Shown here one piece after another: positions 27,101-39,600 of a DNA stretch of 64,000 nucleotides (the stretch's first letter is position 1; the number at the start of each line of letters is the position of its first letter). This DNA is from Mya arenaria (lineage: Eukaryota; Mollusca; Bivalvia; Myida; Myidae). Position numbers and translations under genes: made by a program. Below the pieces are notes generated by a model that searched no databases, was not told the DNA's origin, and saw nothing but the letters and a program-made list of their open reading frames with translations. Where the stretch lies: assembly GCF_026914265.1 (NCBI RefSeq), contig NC_069124.1, forward strand, positions 58,372,589 through 58,436,588, given 5' to 3'.

Positions 27101-29379
27101 CTGTTGTGCGATATGGACATACGAACGAGCCTTTTACGACACCTCGCGAATTTAAATAAATACGAAATTCCTTCGATACGTGTTCGACATAATTACGGGA
27201 ATGCACGAGAATGCAGAGCTATATGTACGATATGGTTCGTGTTAAAGGGTTCGTGTTTTGTACGGTTATAAGTACGAATTTGTACGATAGTGTTACAATA
27301 TGCGACATACGTACGGTATGAGTAAGACTATGTAGGAAACATGAACAGTTCTGAACGAGTGTATTGGTCTCTTAACAACAAAATGTTAAAATAATACTGC
27401 ATTTGATATTTCAATACATCGCTTATGCCGTTTGATCTGCAGTATACAAATAGTGCTAAAACGATGCAGCCTACCTAAATTCCCATGCGAATTCGGACGA
27501 TACTCGTAGACCACTCGCATAGTGAATGTCGTCGTCGAGTAAAGATCTGTTGCCTTACTCTGTCGCAATGATGACAACTGTTTATTTACGATAGGAACGG
27601 GCGACAAACATTCAATAGGCGACACCGTGTACGGCAGCTGTACGACAATATGCAGGAGAGAACTGTATGAGAACATTCTGGACAGCGAGAAATTTAAACT
27701 TGTCATTAACCATCCGCAACTCGCAGCAAAAGTCGTGACAGCGTGACAGGCCCTACAAATAGTACATACCCTTTTTTGACGTTGATGCAAGACTGAAAAA
27801 AATACAGATACATTTGTAATGAAATGACATTATCAGTTCACATTCATGTATGATTATGTACAGTAACAATCCCTTTCATGTTTTTAAAATAATATTGTTT
27901 TATCAACTTAACTCCATTTTATTTGTGAATTACGGCCTTTTGCCCAGAATACAATCTTAACAATAATATATTCAGTGTCATTTCGCTTTCTTGACTACTT
28001 TGTGTGTTTTCAAACGCAGTCATTATTTGTGCAATAAATGCAGCCTGTTTAACAATGAATGTAGAGCTTTCGTTTTATCTTAAACGATAAGTGTATTGTT
28101 AAATATTTATACGGGGTTGGCAGTGATTTAAAATATGTGTAAGTGTTTCAACGAGAGGATATATCTATATCGTTGTGCCTATTTTGCGTTATGCAATTAG
28201 TAACATAATAATTTGAAGTATATACAACCATATCTACATCCCTAACATCCTGAGAGACCCATGATACATAGTCTACCCATATCGTCAAACAATTCAACAT
28301 TCCATAGCAACTAACTTGGTATCTACGATACATATTTTTATTTTATTTTATCTATAGCAATAGCCAATTTGTTGATATTTTGTGTTATAAGTATATTTCC
28401 TGCATTTGTTTTTCTTGTTTGTAATATCCCCTACTGCTTTTCCAACTGTTTTAATAGAAAACCCAATCAAAGTCTTTGGAACTTATCGATTATTCAGATA
28501 CATGTACATTAATTGTTATTGTCCACTAATCTTATTTGTATAAATATTAACTGTAACTTTATAGGCAAAATAGTCATTTACCATCGACGCCAAAAACTTT
28601 TGCTACTTCTTCCCAGTTCACACTTATGCTGGGGTATTCTTCTAGTGCTGTCAAAAGTGTGGAGACATTTGCACCATCTCTTTTGTTGTCTGTCCAAAGG
28701 TTGAGCATTCTGTTAACTCGCAGCGCTACAGAGCTATTTTCCATTTCTATCCTCTGAATTTCGACAGTACTAATATCGAATTCCACTGCTAGAAGTTGCC
28801 AGTTCAGTGTTATGTACTGGGAAACCTTTGCAATATCTTTCGGAGTCAATCCTCTATCCGGATACTGTCCTTTAACATAAAAAACATATTGGTTTCTACA
28901 AAATATATGATACATCATTTCAACAGAGAATAACATCAGGTGTTATGGGTTGAAAGCGAAAACCTGCGGTTGCCTGATTGGCAAAAACAATTAACATCTG
29001 AACCAATCCTCTAGAAATAGAAACCATGAACTTGTCTGTATAAACCACTGCCACTTGTATAATAACTTCCCTCTTCTAATGGATTTTGTTATAACAGCTA
29101 AGAAAAAGGGTACAAGTAATGAATGATTTCAAACTTAACACCAAGAAAATAATTGTTTGTTTCATTGGGTATTTCTTTTTATCAAATCTTACCAGGGCCA
29201 GGGTTGCTCTCAATCCCTGCCATAAGAAGCAGCATTCCAATAAACCCAACGGCTCCGAGCACATCTCTCCAACTGATGCTTGAGGCTCGAGTTCCCTCCG
29301 TGCTTTGGGCGCTGCCGCTTGTTCGGTAACCATTGAACCCTCCTATTCGTTGGCGGTATATTTGCAGGTCCACTCCCAT
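21119..29379 (-). CDS. 2A-like / Death-domain / very large inducible GTPase (VLIG, GVIN1/URGCP family)
   Basis: Three exons on the minus strand: 29379-29193, 28869-28582 and 25893-21119. Both introns are phase 1 with GT/AG borders; total 5250 nt, 1749 aa. Exon 1 (aa 1-62) ends in a hydrophobic run GAVGFIGMLLLM then AGIESNPGP, a 2A-like ribosome-skipping motif with the break expected at Gly61/Pro62. Exon 2 (aa 63-158) reads as a Death domain: NWQLLAVEFDISTVEIQRIE, RMLNLW, LLTALEEY. Exon 3 matches VLIG/URGCP: SPLDVFFVVFQCCDSRL near its start, P-loop GCQSVGKS at 800-807, DTEG at 852-855, a long coiled region and a Cys/His-rich tail (CLESCPFCGEPC, CCKGNNF). In vertebrates the family is interferon-induced and cytosolic; immune function here is inference. 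The exon 3 frame also opens at an ATG at 25909, 16 nt before the acceptor, so an unspliced start is an alternative. Family assignment of exon 3 is firm; joining all three exons needs RNA evidence. Confidence 0.8.
25909..28581. other. Intron 2 of the VLIG gene, including a tacg-rich patch
   Basis: The stretch 26990-27740 is richer in CpG and in tacga words than its surroundings and carries a 134-codon open frame on the minus strand (27386-27790) without a recognised domain. It looks like an interspersed repeat, but I found no terminal repeats. 26630-26730 is similar to 37860-38110 upstream of the VLIG pseudogene. Confidence 0.4.
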
Positions 29380-29787
29380 TGTCACTGAAAGAGATATAGA
29401 GCCAATTTCATTAATACTTCATCGGCCGGTCACATGTCTCAAATGGGCCAAGCTGAATACAAAATGGCGGAACCGATCCGTTAGATGTTGTAAACTCATG
29501 AAACTCGTTTGCCGCTAGTTAGTCATCCTAAATTTGGAAATTACCGGCATAGAACAAATTGTTTTGTTATATATTGCTCGCGGATATACGGATTGTAACC
29601 CGGCCTACAGTGACGTACGCCCCTATAGACTAAACGTCAGATATTCGTCCACGGCCATAATTTTGACCATTTGCTTTCTGTTTTGCGATATATTCACTGT
29701 CTCTTAAAATACATTTAGTTGGTATCCTAAGAAAGAAGAAAAAATAGGCTTAAAGGTAATGTTAAATTTGTCTCGAATTATATCGGC

Positions 29788-31958
29788 TCTGTCATTATTT
29801 TGTCATTAGTATACCCCCCTTAATACTGTTGGTCATTATTATATCCCCATTAAAACTGTTTTGCCATTAGTATTTACCCTTGCACACTGTTTTGTCATCA
29901 ATATGTCCCCCTTCGAACTGGTTTTGCCATTATTATATCTCTCCTTAATACTGTTTTGTCATTAATATATCCCCTTCATACTGTTTTGTCATTATAAGAT
30001 CTCCCTTATTACTGTTTTGTCATTATAATATCCCCTTAATACTGTTTTGTCATTCTTATATCCCCTTATTACTGTTTTGTCATTATTATATCCCCCTTAA
30101 TACTGTTTTGTCAATCTTATATCCCCTTATTACTGTTTTGTCACTATTATATCCCCCTTAATACTGTTTTGTCAATCTTATATCCCCCTTCACATGTTTT
30201 GTCATTCTTATATCCCCTTATAACTGTTTTGCCATTCTTATATCCCCCTTAATACTGTTTTGTCATTATTATATCCCCCTTAATACTGTTTTGTCACTAT
30301 TATATCCCCCTATTACTGTTTTGTCACTATTATATCCCCATTAATACTGTTTTGTCACTATTATATCCCCCTATTACTGTTTTGTCACTATTATATCCCC
30401 CTTAATACTGTTTTGTCACTATTATATCCCCCTATTACTGTTTTGTCACTATTATATCCCCCTTAATACTGTTTTGTCAATCTTATATCCCCCTTCACAT
30501 GTTTTGTCATTCTTATATCCCCTTATAACTGTTTTGCCATTCTTATATCCCCCTTAATACTGTTTTGTCATTATTATATCCTCGTGAATATTGTTTTGTC
30601 ATTATTATATCCCCCTTAATACTGTTTTGTCATTCTTAGACCCCCCTTAATACTGTTTTGTCATTCTAAGATTCCATTAATACTGTTTTTTTTTTATATT
30701 CTTATATCCCTTTATTATTGTTTTGTCATTATTATTACCCCTTTAATACCATTTTGTCATTATTATAACCACCATAATGCTGTTTTGTCATTATTATAAA
30801 CCCCTTAATACTGTTTTGTCATTATTATAACCCCCTTAATACTGTTTTGTCATTATTATATCGCCCTTAATACTGTTTTGTCACTATTATATCCCCTCAA
30901 TACTGTTTTGTCATTTTTATATCCCCGTGAATACTGTTTTGTCATTATTATATCCCCGTGAAAACTGTTCTGTCATTATTATATCCTCCTTAATACTGTT
31001 TTGTCATTATTATATCGCCCTTAATACTGTTTTGTCACTATTATATCCCCTCAATACTGTTTTGTCATTTTTATATCCCCGTGAATACTGTTTTGTCATT
31101 ATTATATCCCCCTTAATACTGTTTTTTCATTATTATATCGCCCTTAATACTGTTTTGTCTTTATTATATCCCGCTTAATACTGTTTTGTCATTATTATAT
31201 CGCCCTTAATACTGTTTTGTCATTATTATATCCCCGTGAATACTGTTTTGTCATTATTATATCCTCCTTAATACTGTTTTGTCATTATACCATCTCCCTT
31301 AATAATGTTTTGTCATTCTTATATCTCCCTTAATAATGTTTTGTCATTATTATGTTCCCTTGAATACTGTTTTGTCATTATTATATCGCCCTTAATACTA
31401 TTTTGTCATTATTATAACCACCTTTATGCTGTTATGTCATTATTATAACCCCCTTAATACTGTTTTGTCATTATTATATCCCCGTGAAAACTGTTTTATC
31501 ATTATTATATCCCCGTGGATAATGTTTTGTCATTTTTGTATCCTCCTTAATACTGTTTTGCCATTATTATATCCTCTTTTATACTGTTATGTCATTCTTA
31601 TATCCTCTTAATACTGTTCTGTCATTATTATACCCCCTTAATACTGTTTTGTTATATGTATATCCACGTAATACTGTTTTGTCATTATTATATTCCCCTT
31701 AATACTGTTTTGTTATATGTATATCCACGTAATACTGTTTTGTCATTATTATATTCCCCTGAATACTGTTTTGTTATATGTATATCCACGTAATACTGTT
31801 TTGTCATTATTATATTCCCCTGAATACTGTTTTGTTATATGTATATCCACGTAATACTGTTTTGTCATTATTATATCCCCCTTAATACTGTTTTGTTATA
31901 TGTATATCCACGTAATACTGTTTTGTCATTATTATATTCCCCTGAATACTGTTTTGTC
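29788..31958. repeat. ~31-33-bp minisatellite (atactgttttgtcattatta)
   Basis: About 65-70 copies of taatactgttttgtcatt plus attatatccccct, with variants cttatatcccc and gtgaatactg. From about 31646 to 31950 the array switches to a 62-bp dimer in which one monomer reads gttatatgtatatccacg. Short open frames here are products of the array. Confidence 0.93.
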
Positions 31959-32147
<189 letters not shown>

Positions 32148-32470
32148 ATAAACAGTGTTACGGGGGGATATAATAATGACAAAAAAGTATTAAGGGGGAT
32201 AAAATAATAATAATGACAAACAGTATTAGGGAAAATATAATAATGATAAATGACGCATTTCTATATATTCCCTTAATACTGATTTGTCATTATTAGTACA
32301 ACCCCTTAATGCTGTTTTGTTGTTATTATTTCATCCCTGAATTCTATTTTGTCATGATTATATCACCCTTTAATTATGTTGTGTCATCATTATACCCCCT
32401 GTAATATAATGCTTTATAATTATTATATCCTCTTAATACTGTTTTGTCATTATTAGATCAACCCCCTTAT
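32148..32470. repeat. Inverted then direct remnants of the ~32-bp minisatellite
   Basis: At 32155-32255 the unit appears reverse-complemented (ggggatataataatgacaaa, cagtattaggg), facing the main array across the trinucleotide core. From 32262 to 32470 diverged units return to the original orientation (cccttaatactgatttgtca). Confidence 0.8.
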
Positions 32471-33077
32471 ACTGATTTCACTTTTTTTCATACAATCTCC
32501 TGTTATCTCTCACATTTTTTACTGGGAAACTCATATTCATATTCATATTTACGTCTGTAAATACAACTGGAAAAAAATCTTCATATTGTTTTAAAAACTT
32601 CACAATTTCAAATGCTTGGAAGACATGATCAGCATCAAGTGTAAATGTTTGTAACTCATACAGTTTTCACTTTAGTCCTTCAAAACTGTCTTGCATTTCC
32701 ATCCATATACATTCCATGGACAATTGGAAATGCTTGACAGTCATCATATTATAATTCATAAACTATGCTTAACAGTTAGTCACATCTTTAAATTAAAATT
32801 ACAGTAAAACAACAGCTCAAAGGTCAGAAAGCACATTTTATTTATATTATTATTCTTCATGTCGACTGTCTCAATAAAATGTATATTTACATATATTATC
32901 CTACATAACAGTTTCTACCACAATATATATGCAAAAAGCTACAGAAACATGCCCAGCAGCAAAAAGTTTAAACATAAACCCGGTTTAGTGGCAATGGGCT
33001 AACGCCAAAGACATAGAATACAAAATCACAAACAAGAAACACAGAACAGCACAAAACTCTACAAACAGCACAGTGCA
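32471..33077. other. AT-rich spacer, nothing identified
   Basis: No exon, tandem repeat or inverted repeat seen. Confidence 0.4.
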
Positions 33078-33082
33078 TACAA

Positions 33083-33175
<93 letters not shown>
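33078..33175. repeat. (AT)n microsatellite, about 49 units
   Basis: An uninterrupted at dinucleotide run of roughly 98 bp. Length in the assembly may not be exact. Confidence 0.97.
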
Positions 33176-33177
<2 letters not shown>

Positions 33178-34077
33178 ACCACCGTTACATCTTGAACAGA
33201 TGGGGCTTCATCTTCAAGATGAAAACTTTGCAGAAGACAGAACCAACAGTATTGGTGCCATGACTGAGGAGTTCCAAGTAATGGGCATTACTTCAGCCCA
33301 AAAATATAAGTGCTGCCCAAAACCAGGTTTTTTTCTCCTTCTTAGTTTTCTGTTAACTTTATCATTTCAGAACAATAGCCAGCATTCATCATCAACATGG
33401 AATCCAAAACCTTCTGCATTTTGTATTGTTATGTTACATAGGTAAAGTTAGGCAAATCTTTTTGGTAAGTTTTTAACTACAACTTTCAATAGCATTGCTT
33501 TTGGTATTAACATTCAACCTTTAAAAAACACAAAAAATATGGATGTGTCGATGCATTTTAATTCAATAATTGATTGTATTTACAATTATTCACAATTTCA
33601 AATAATGACAAGTGTATAAAAAAAAAAAAAATCTACATTATTTCACAATATAAACTTTTTAGAAAAATCAGTTTTTAGATATTTATGTTGCACAAAACAC
33701 ACGACCTATAAACAAACCTTCATAAAGATTGATAATTTTTTATTTACTATCTCTTGAACAAAATTGTTTAACTCAATAGCTGAATTAATGAATGATATTA
33801 TTACTTGAATATACATACTAATAATCTTAATTATTATTTGAAGTTTCATACATCGATCTTTGATTTGCATAACCTGATTCACAATTGAGGTCAAATTGCA
33901 AATTCCCTGTCAATGCACATCTCTAATATAGCTTATGATATCAACCCTGAAACCTTACAACTTCACCTCAGTTGAATGTTTAGAGTTATTTTGTTCCTCG
34001 TGTATCATGATATCAAATCTTCAGTGCTACATTCACTTATCATGATATCATAACAATTTTCTTTCGTATCTTTTTAG

Positions 34078-34262
34078 AGTGTCGCAACTGCCAACAAGTA
34101 ATGGACCTTGTCAATCGCCTCTTTGTAAGGGCCAGTCCCTTACACAAGTGGCCTACTATTGCACAGCTGAGCTTGTTATCAAAAGCAGCAGTGGGTATGA
34201 AATGCGGAAACTGTTCCAACCTGATCTTCAACTCCTCGTCACAATACCTGAACTGAAAACAA
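34078..34262 (+). pseudogene. Possible exon or transposase remnant with paired CxxC motifs
   Basis: After an acceptor-like tttttag the frame reads ECRNCQQVMDLVNRLF, then about 30 residues, then MKCGNCSNLIFNSSS and a stop. Two CxxC pairs about 43 residues apart followed by a Ser-rich strand resemble the zinc-binding start of Mutator-like transposase-derived proteins common in bivalves; this is only a resemblance. Another frame stays open for 121 codons across the adjacent poly-C tract. A possible companion exon around 33180-33330 ends in AQKYKCCPKPG. No confident gene can be built. Confidence 0.25.
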
Positions 34263-34301
34263 TCGGTTACGATCCTGCACTTCACTTCTACATCACAAAG
34301 C

Positions 34302-34326
34302 CCCCCCCCCCCCCCCCCCCCCCCCC
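34302..34326. repeat. Poly-C tract, about 25 nt
   Basis: A run of C residues; its length is likely to vary or be mis-assembled, so frames crossing it are unreliable. Confidence 0.9.
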
Positions 34327-34444
34327 TATAAACGCTAGAGGAAAGTTTGAAAATGGGAAACTTGTCATTGCAAGCGTGAAAGACCAATTGATTCTTAACG
34401 AAACAACCTGCCTCAACGCTTTGGCTGACACTATATCAAGTTAA

Positions 34445-36612
34445 CATTATATAAACACTCTTTATGCGATCTGATATTTATATGATAGTGTTCCTTTCAA
34501 CAAAACGTCTGCACTATGTTAACAATAGGTTTCTTAAAATACTAACATCATTTTTACCTGTATTTGTAATGTTATATCATTGTAAAACTCTGTACCACCT
34601 TACCTTTTAAATGTAACCTTGCATTGCAAATGTTGCATTCAAACAAGCTAACTTCACATGCTGACACATCATACCATATCACTCTGTGTCTCAGGATTTA
34701 GTAATGTTACTCTTAGCCATAATAACTACCGTATCCTTGACCATAATCAAAATTACTATTGCTTATTTTTCATTTCAAACTCACAATCATTCAAAAAGTA
34801 CATTTCCAAATCATACAACCACACTGTATGTACAAATAGTATACATTACTTATAATGATAATGATTTCCATATATCCCTTCAAACATACTTTTAATATTT
34901 TCTTCTTTTACGACATTTCATTACAATAACTTTCTCATACCTCTTGTATTCACCTTATCCTGCAATATCAATTTTACAGTTTTTTTTAAGCAAATCCTTT
35001 TAATTTGAGTACATGACAATACCGTGGTCTATGTTTAGAGTGTATCTCAAATAATTTGCAAAATTCAACCAGTATCATTTTGATGTAAATTTTGTTCCTT
35101 TCACAATTTCTTTTGTGCTTTTCTTTCTTTTTTATTCAATGTTGTATTTATTAAACTTTAGAATACTTGTACAGGTGAAGCATATCTCCATTTCTGCAAT
35201 TGCTGTGTGTTACCATTATGTTATTTTAAACAGAATTGTTCGGTGTTAATTGTGCCAATATCTTACAATCACCATATATGACTTAACAGAATCGAAACTT
35301 TATTTGAAAACCTCACCATAATGATTATTTATCATCCTATTGTTTTCTTAAAATGTCCTGCAATTCCAATAATTATTTACAAAATATCTTCCTAAAATCA
35401 GAGATATTTGACAGTATTATAAGACTTCTCATTCAAGGTTTTGTCTATCTTGAAAACTGATGTTGACATAATGGACTGTACATATTACTATACGTTTGCA
35501 ACGTTTCATTCCCATTAACTTTTAAATTCATTTCTTATGCGTACATATATTTCACAATGTACTGTTTTTTTAACATCTACCTTGAAAAGTGACAAAATGT
35601 TCATTCAAATAGAAAATCTGTATATATATCACTATGTCTTTTTGCTATTTGGCCATGTTACCCTTCTTTTGTATCTGTTTTACTTACATTTAAAAAAATA
35701 TTATTCAATGGCTCTTTTAGGCACTGACTTTCCATACTTATTTACAAACATTAAAATTCAAAATGATGTTCTTAATGCTTAAAACATATGTCTGTTTCAA
35801 CTTCTCAACCTACCCTGCTTTTTGCTATGACCCTAAACCATTCCATTGTGTTTTTTTTTTTCATTTCTGTGATTTTTGGCTTTTCAAACGTTAAAATTAA
35901 TGGCATTTTGCATTTTAACCACATCAGCATTAAAATACTGCGCACATGCATACTGTGTACATATTTCTAGGTTTTTGTCCATTTTCATTCATATTCTTTT
36001 CATCTGTACCTGTTTTATTTCATTTCTTATTTATATCTACTTGTATTGACATTCAACAATGCGAATACTTCAGTGAAATAATGGCAGCATGTATTTCAGT
36101 ATTATTTTAATTTGTCTGTGTGCATTTTTATTCCATTTATTGGTCAATATGTATCTGTTCCACTTACGCCAAATTATAACTAAATATTTCAATTACCCAT
36201 GCCAGAAAACAACACCATTTACTCCGGTTAGTTATTCTTCAGGAAACGTATGTTTTGAAAATTGTCATTATCTACATTGCTTTGAAAAGTAAACCATGCG
36301 TCGTTCTTTACTTGAATCGAACAGTGTAAGGTTTATCGTGATCTACACATAGACATACATACATACATTTAAATCTTTACAGATCCACAACTGTTTCGAA
36401 ACTTTGGGTTTTTCCCTTGTTTTCCTTGTGGGTTTTTTTATATAAGCATTCCAATGAAATCGTAAGAAGATTTGACATTGTATTTGTCTGATTTATATTT
36501 TCTTACAATATTCTGTTGAACATGTACCTTGTCTGGAATAATCCAATTGACACGTATAATTGCGTTGTTATAGCGAACAAATACAACATATAAAAACTGA
36601 TATTTAATGCAG
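34445..36612. other. AT-rich region without recognised genes
   Basis: About 2.2 kb of T-rich sequence with only short unsupported open frames; probably intergenic or an intron of the CUB-domain gene to the right. Confidence 0.4.
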
Positions 36613-39600
36613 CGAGTTCACCAAGTTACGATGTCAGACAGAAGCTGGTTCTCGGCTGCATTAAACCTCCAGCAGGCCTGAAGCTAATGTGCGTGTACAT
36701 GGACGAGTAAGTGTGTGTGCGCATGCATGTGTGGAACAAAGGCAAGGCCAAGAACAATAATCTTACGTTTCTATGGAACAGCTTTGAAAAATTGAGTGTG
36801 GAACGCGAGGAATTATCTTACTTTCTTTCAATATACGCTTTCAAGAATCGTGATTTATAAGCGTTTATGCACATACAAATAATATATAATGTTTTCATTA
36901 AAAAAATGAAACCAAATGATAAATCGGATTTGTATTTACACTTAATCAGGAATCTCCGAACTATGTTTTTAATTCAGCTTTTCCATTTGGACTAAGTAGA
37001 TCTAACAGAATTTTAGCCTATTTTTGAGGTAATCATGTTCAAAGTGAATGTAGAAGTGTCTGAGATACACACTTTTTACATAGCTCTTTTCGCAAGAAAG
37101 AAAGTGGGCTAATGTCACTTTATACCGACGTGAACATAAAAAACGTCCATTCAAGTGCATTTAAGTATAATTAAAGGAATAAAAATCATTCATTTAAAAT
37201 AAACGGTTACGATACTTTTCGAGGACCAACAACCTGAAGCGTATTGACAATGACAATGTCACGGGATGTTCCATAGTGGAATCTCCCACTTAACGAAAAC
37301 CAGATAGTTCCACCTCAGGTTTATATGGTTCTTATGTACAGCTGTCTCCTTAATATTCCATTTAAATTTTTCATTACAATTGGTAACTTAAATGAGAAAT
37401 TTGGTAAAACTTAGACATTCTGATGACCAGTTGATCATTGGCTTCTATCTCTTTCAAGAAATCTTCTTAAATTTCATCTATGACAATCGGATTAATCGGA
37501 TCATTCTCTTCATTTTCCAGTCTTTCTTTCTCTGCATCGTTCTTTTGTTTCACTACCATGTACATAGACGTGTAATCGTAAATAGTTGAAAAGATTTCTA
37601 ATTCTATCAAAATGTTCAACCACTAAAAGGAAAGGAACAAAACAATCGGTTCATTTGTTTTGCAAGTCTACTACTTGCATTACTATTTGAAGCATTGTCT
37701 CTTGCTGTTTGTGATTTGGGTCCACTCCTAAAATGAAAAGTATATGTGAAATAGATATTCATCTTTTCCTGACACATTCCTCTGCAAAATCATTGACTAC
37801 TACGACTGTTCGCTCAACAAGTTAGACATAAACCAAACAAAGATATTATATTCTTAAGGGGCAGTTCTGAAACAGTGAAAATACTTTGTTTCCTGATGTA
37901 ATAAAGACTTTATTGATGTAACTATTTATAGTCTATGCACTTATGGGCATAAGGTACATATACGTACACATAAGCCACGTGCAAGCAAAGGCATGCTCAT
38001 TCACCATATATTTACATCCGTACTTGATATTCTGAACGATAAAACATGAGTTTATTTTGCATGAACCGGTCGACCTTTCGTGACTTTTGTAGGTGGAGTT
38101 TGGCAAGAAAGCAACGCTCTGATTGGGCGCTAGTGAATCCCCGCGCGTAGTGATCTTACTAGTACGATCTACTGTATTGCTACATATAACAGGGCACATG
38201 TTCTTTTGATGCCGGCTTGTTTACATGTTCTTTTGATGTTTTACGAATAATTAAATGAAAGACATTATTTTCTAGAAGTATCATTTGAAAAATGCTTGAT
38301 TTTGCATTTGATTACAAAAGAACACGCATTGAACAAATAATAAAAACAAATAAAAATTGACGCGGTTTTTACTACGGTTCGTATGTGACAACTGTCAAAA
38401 CAAACATGGGTGATGATTCTGAGTTCGGCGACTTCTTTGTAGTACATATATATGACCCATTATCGGATTCAGACAATGAATATCTTTCTACGATAGAATA
38501 AGGCGATATCTTCGTCTACATTTAAATACATGAAATGGTTTGAGACTGTCAAAGTGTCATTTATGTTCGCGAGTTCGAACAAATGTATTTATTATGACGT
38601 TATAATTATCTTGAACTGGAAGGTATCCATTAAAACACCATGACCACATTTTTATGCCCTCTCACATGAGCCATGCATATGTAAAACAGGAGTTAAAATG
38701 TATCGAAAATTCTTTGATAATTTATTTCTTTCTGCAAATTACTTATGGACTATTTATTATGCGGAGGAAAAAAGAACGCCTAGCTAAAACGCCAAGGGCG
38801 ACAAATGCTCTTACCATTTACATTCGCTCTACACGTTTTGTTCCACTTTGTTGTAATTAAAGACTTGTTCTCAAACACTATTAGGTCGAAAAAAAATAAA
38901 CAAATAAAAAGGGAAAATGCAAATATAAGTATTGATTCATATCTTTTGAAGTATGAACGCTCGGTAGAGATTTTGCAAATTTTCTCGCGGCCGAGCGTTC
39001 ACACTGCATGAATGCACAGAAAATAAGAATCAATCCTTAAAAAACTCAGGCATGAGGTATATGCGTACAGCTACGCCACATGCAAACAAAGACATTATCA
39101 TTCCCTATAAGGCTCTGGTTTGAGATATAATCGTACACCTACGCCACAAGCAAACAAAGACATGTTCATTCCCCATAAAGCTCACGTTTTAGGTATATGC
39201 GTATAGCTATGCCACATGCAAACAAAGGCATGCTCTTTCCAATGAAGCTCACGCTTGGGTTACATGCGTACACGTATCCCACATGCAAACAAAACATGCT
39301 CACTCCGCATAAGCTTACGCATGAGAATTGGAAATGTCCAAACGACTAAATGATGAGTTCGTTATAATCGAGGTCTATTTTTATGTTGTGTTTGTCTTAT
39401 TCCATGTCCAATGATATGATCACTTTACATATGATGCATATGATGATGCACCGCATATAAATGCAGCTGAATGAGCTGTATGAGGCCTTACAATGGTTCT
39501 CTTAATCGAGTTAGGCCAAGCCATTTTTAATTGTGTTGAGCGTCCGCATGCGCCTAGGTTTCGAGCTCCGTGCACAAAAAAAACCCACACACAAATGTTT

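Noticed and set aside
27386-27790. 134-codon minus-strand frame in VLIG intron 2 as an extra exon
   Set aside because: No domain, and including it is not needed, since exons 2 and 3 already join in phase. The surroundings look like a repeat.
34079-34444. 121-codon frame with poly-Pro
   Set aside because: Depends on the length of a ~25-nt poly-C run, and the alternative frame with paired CxxC motifs is at least as coding-like.
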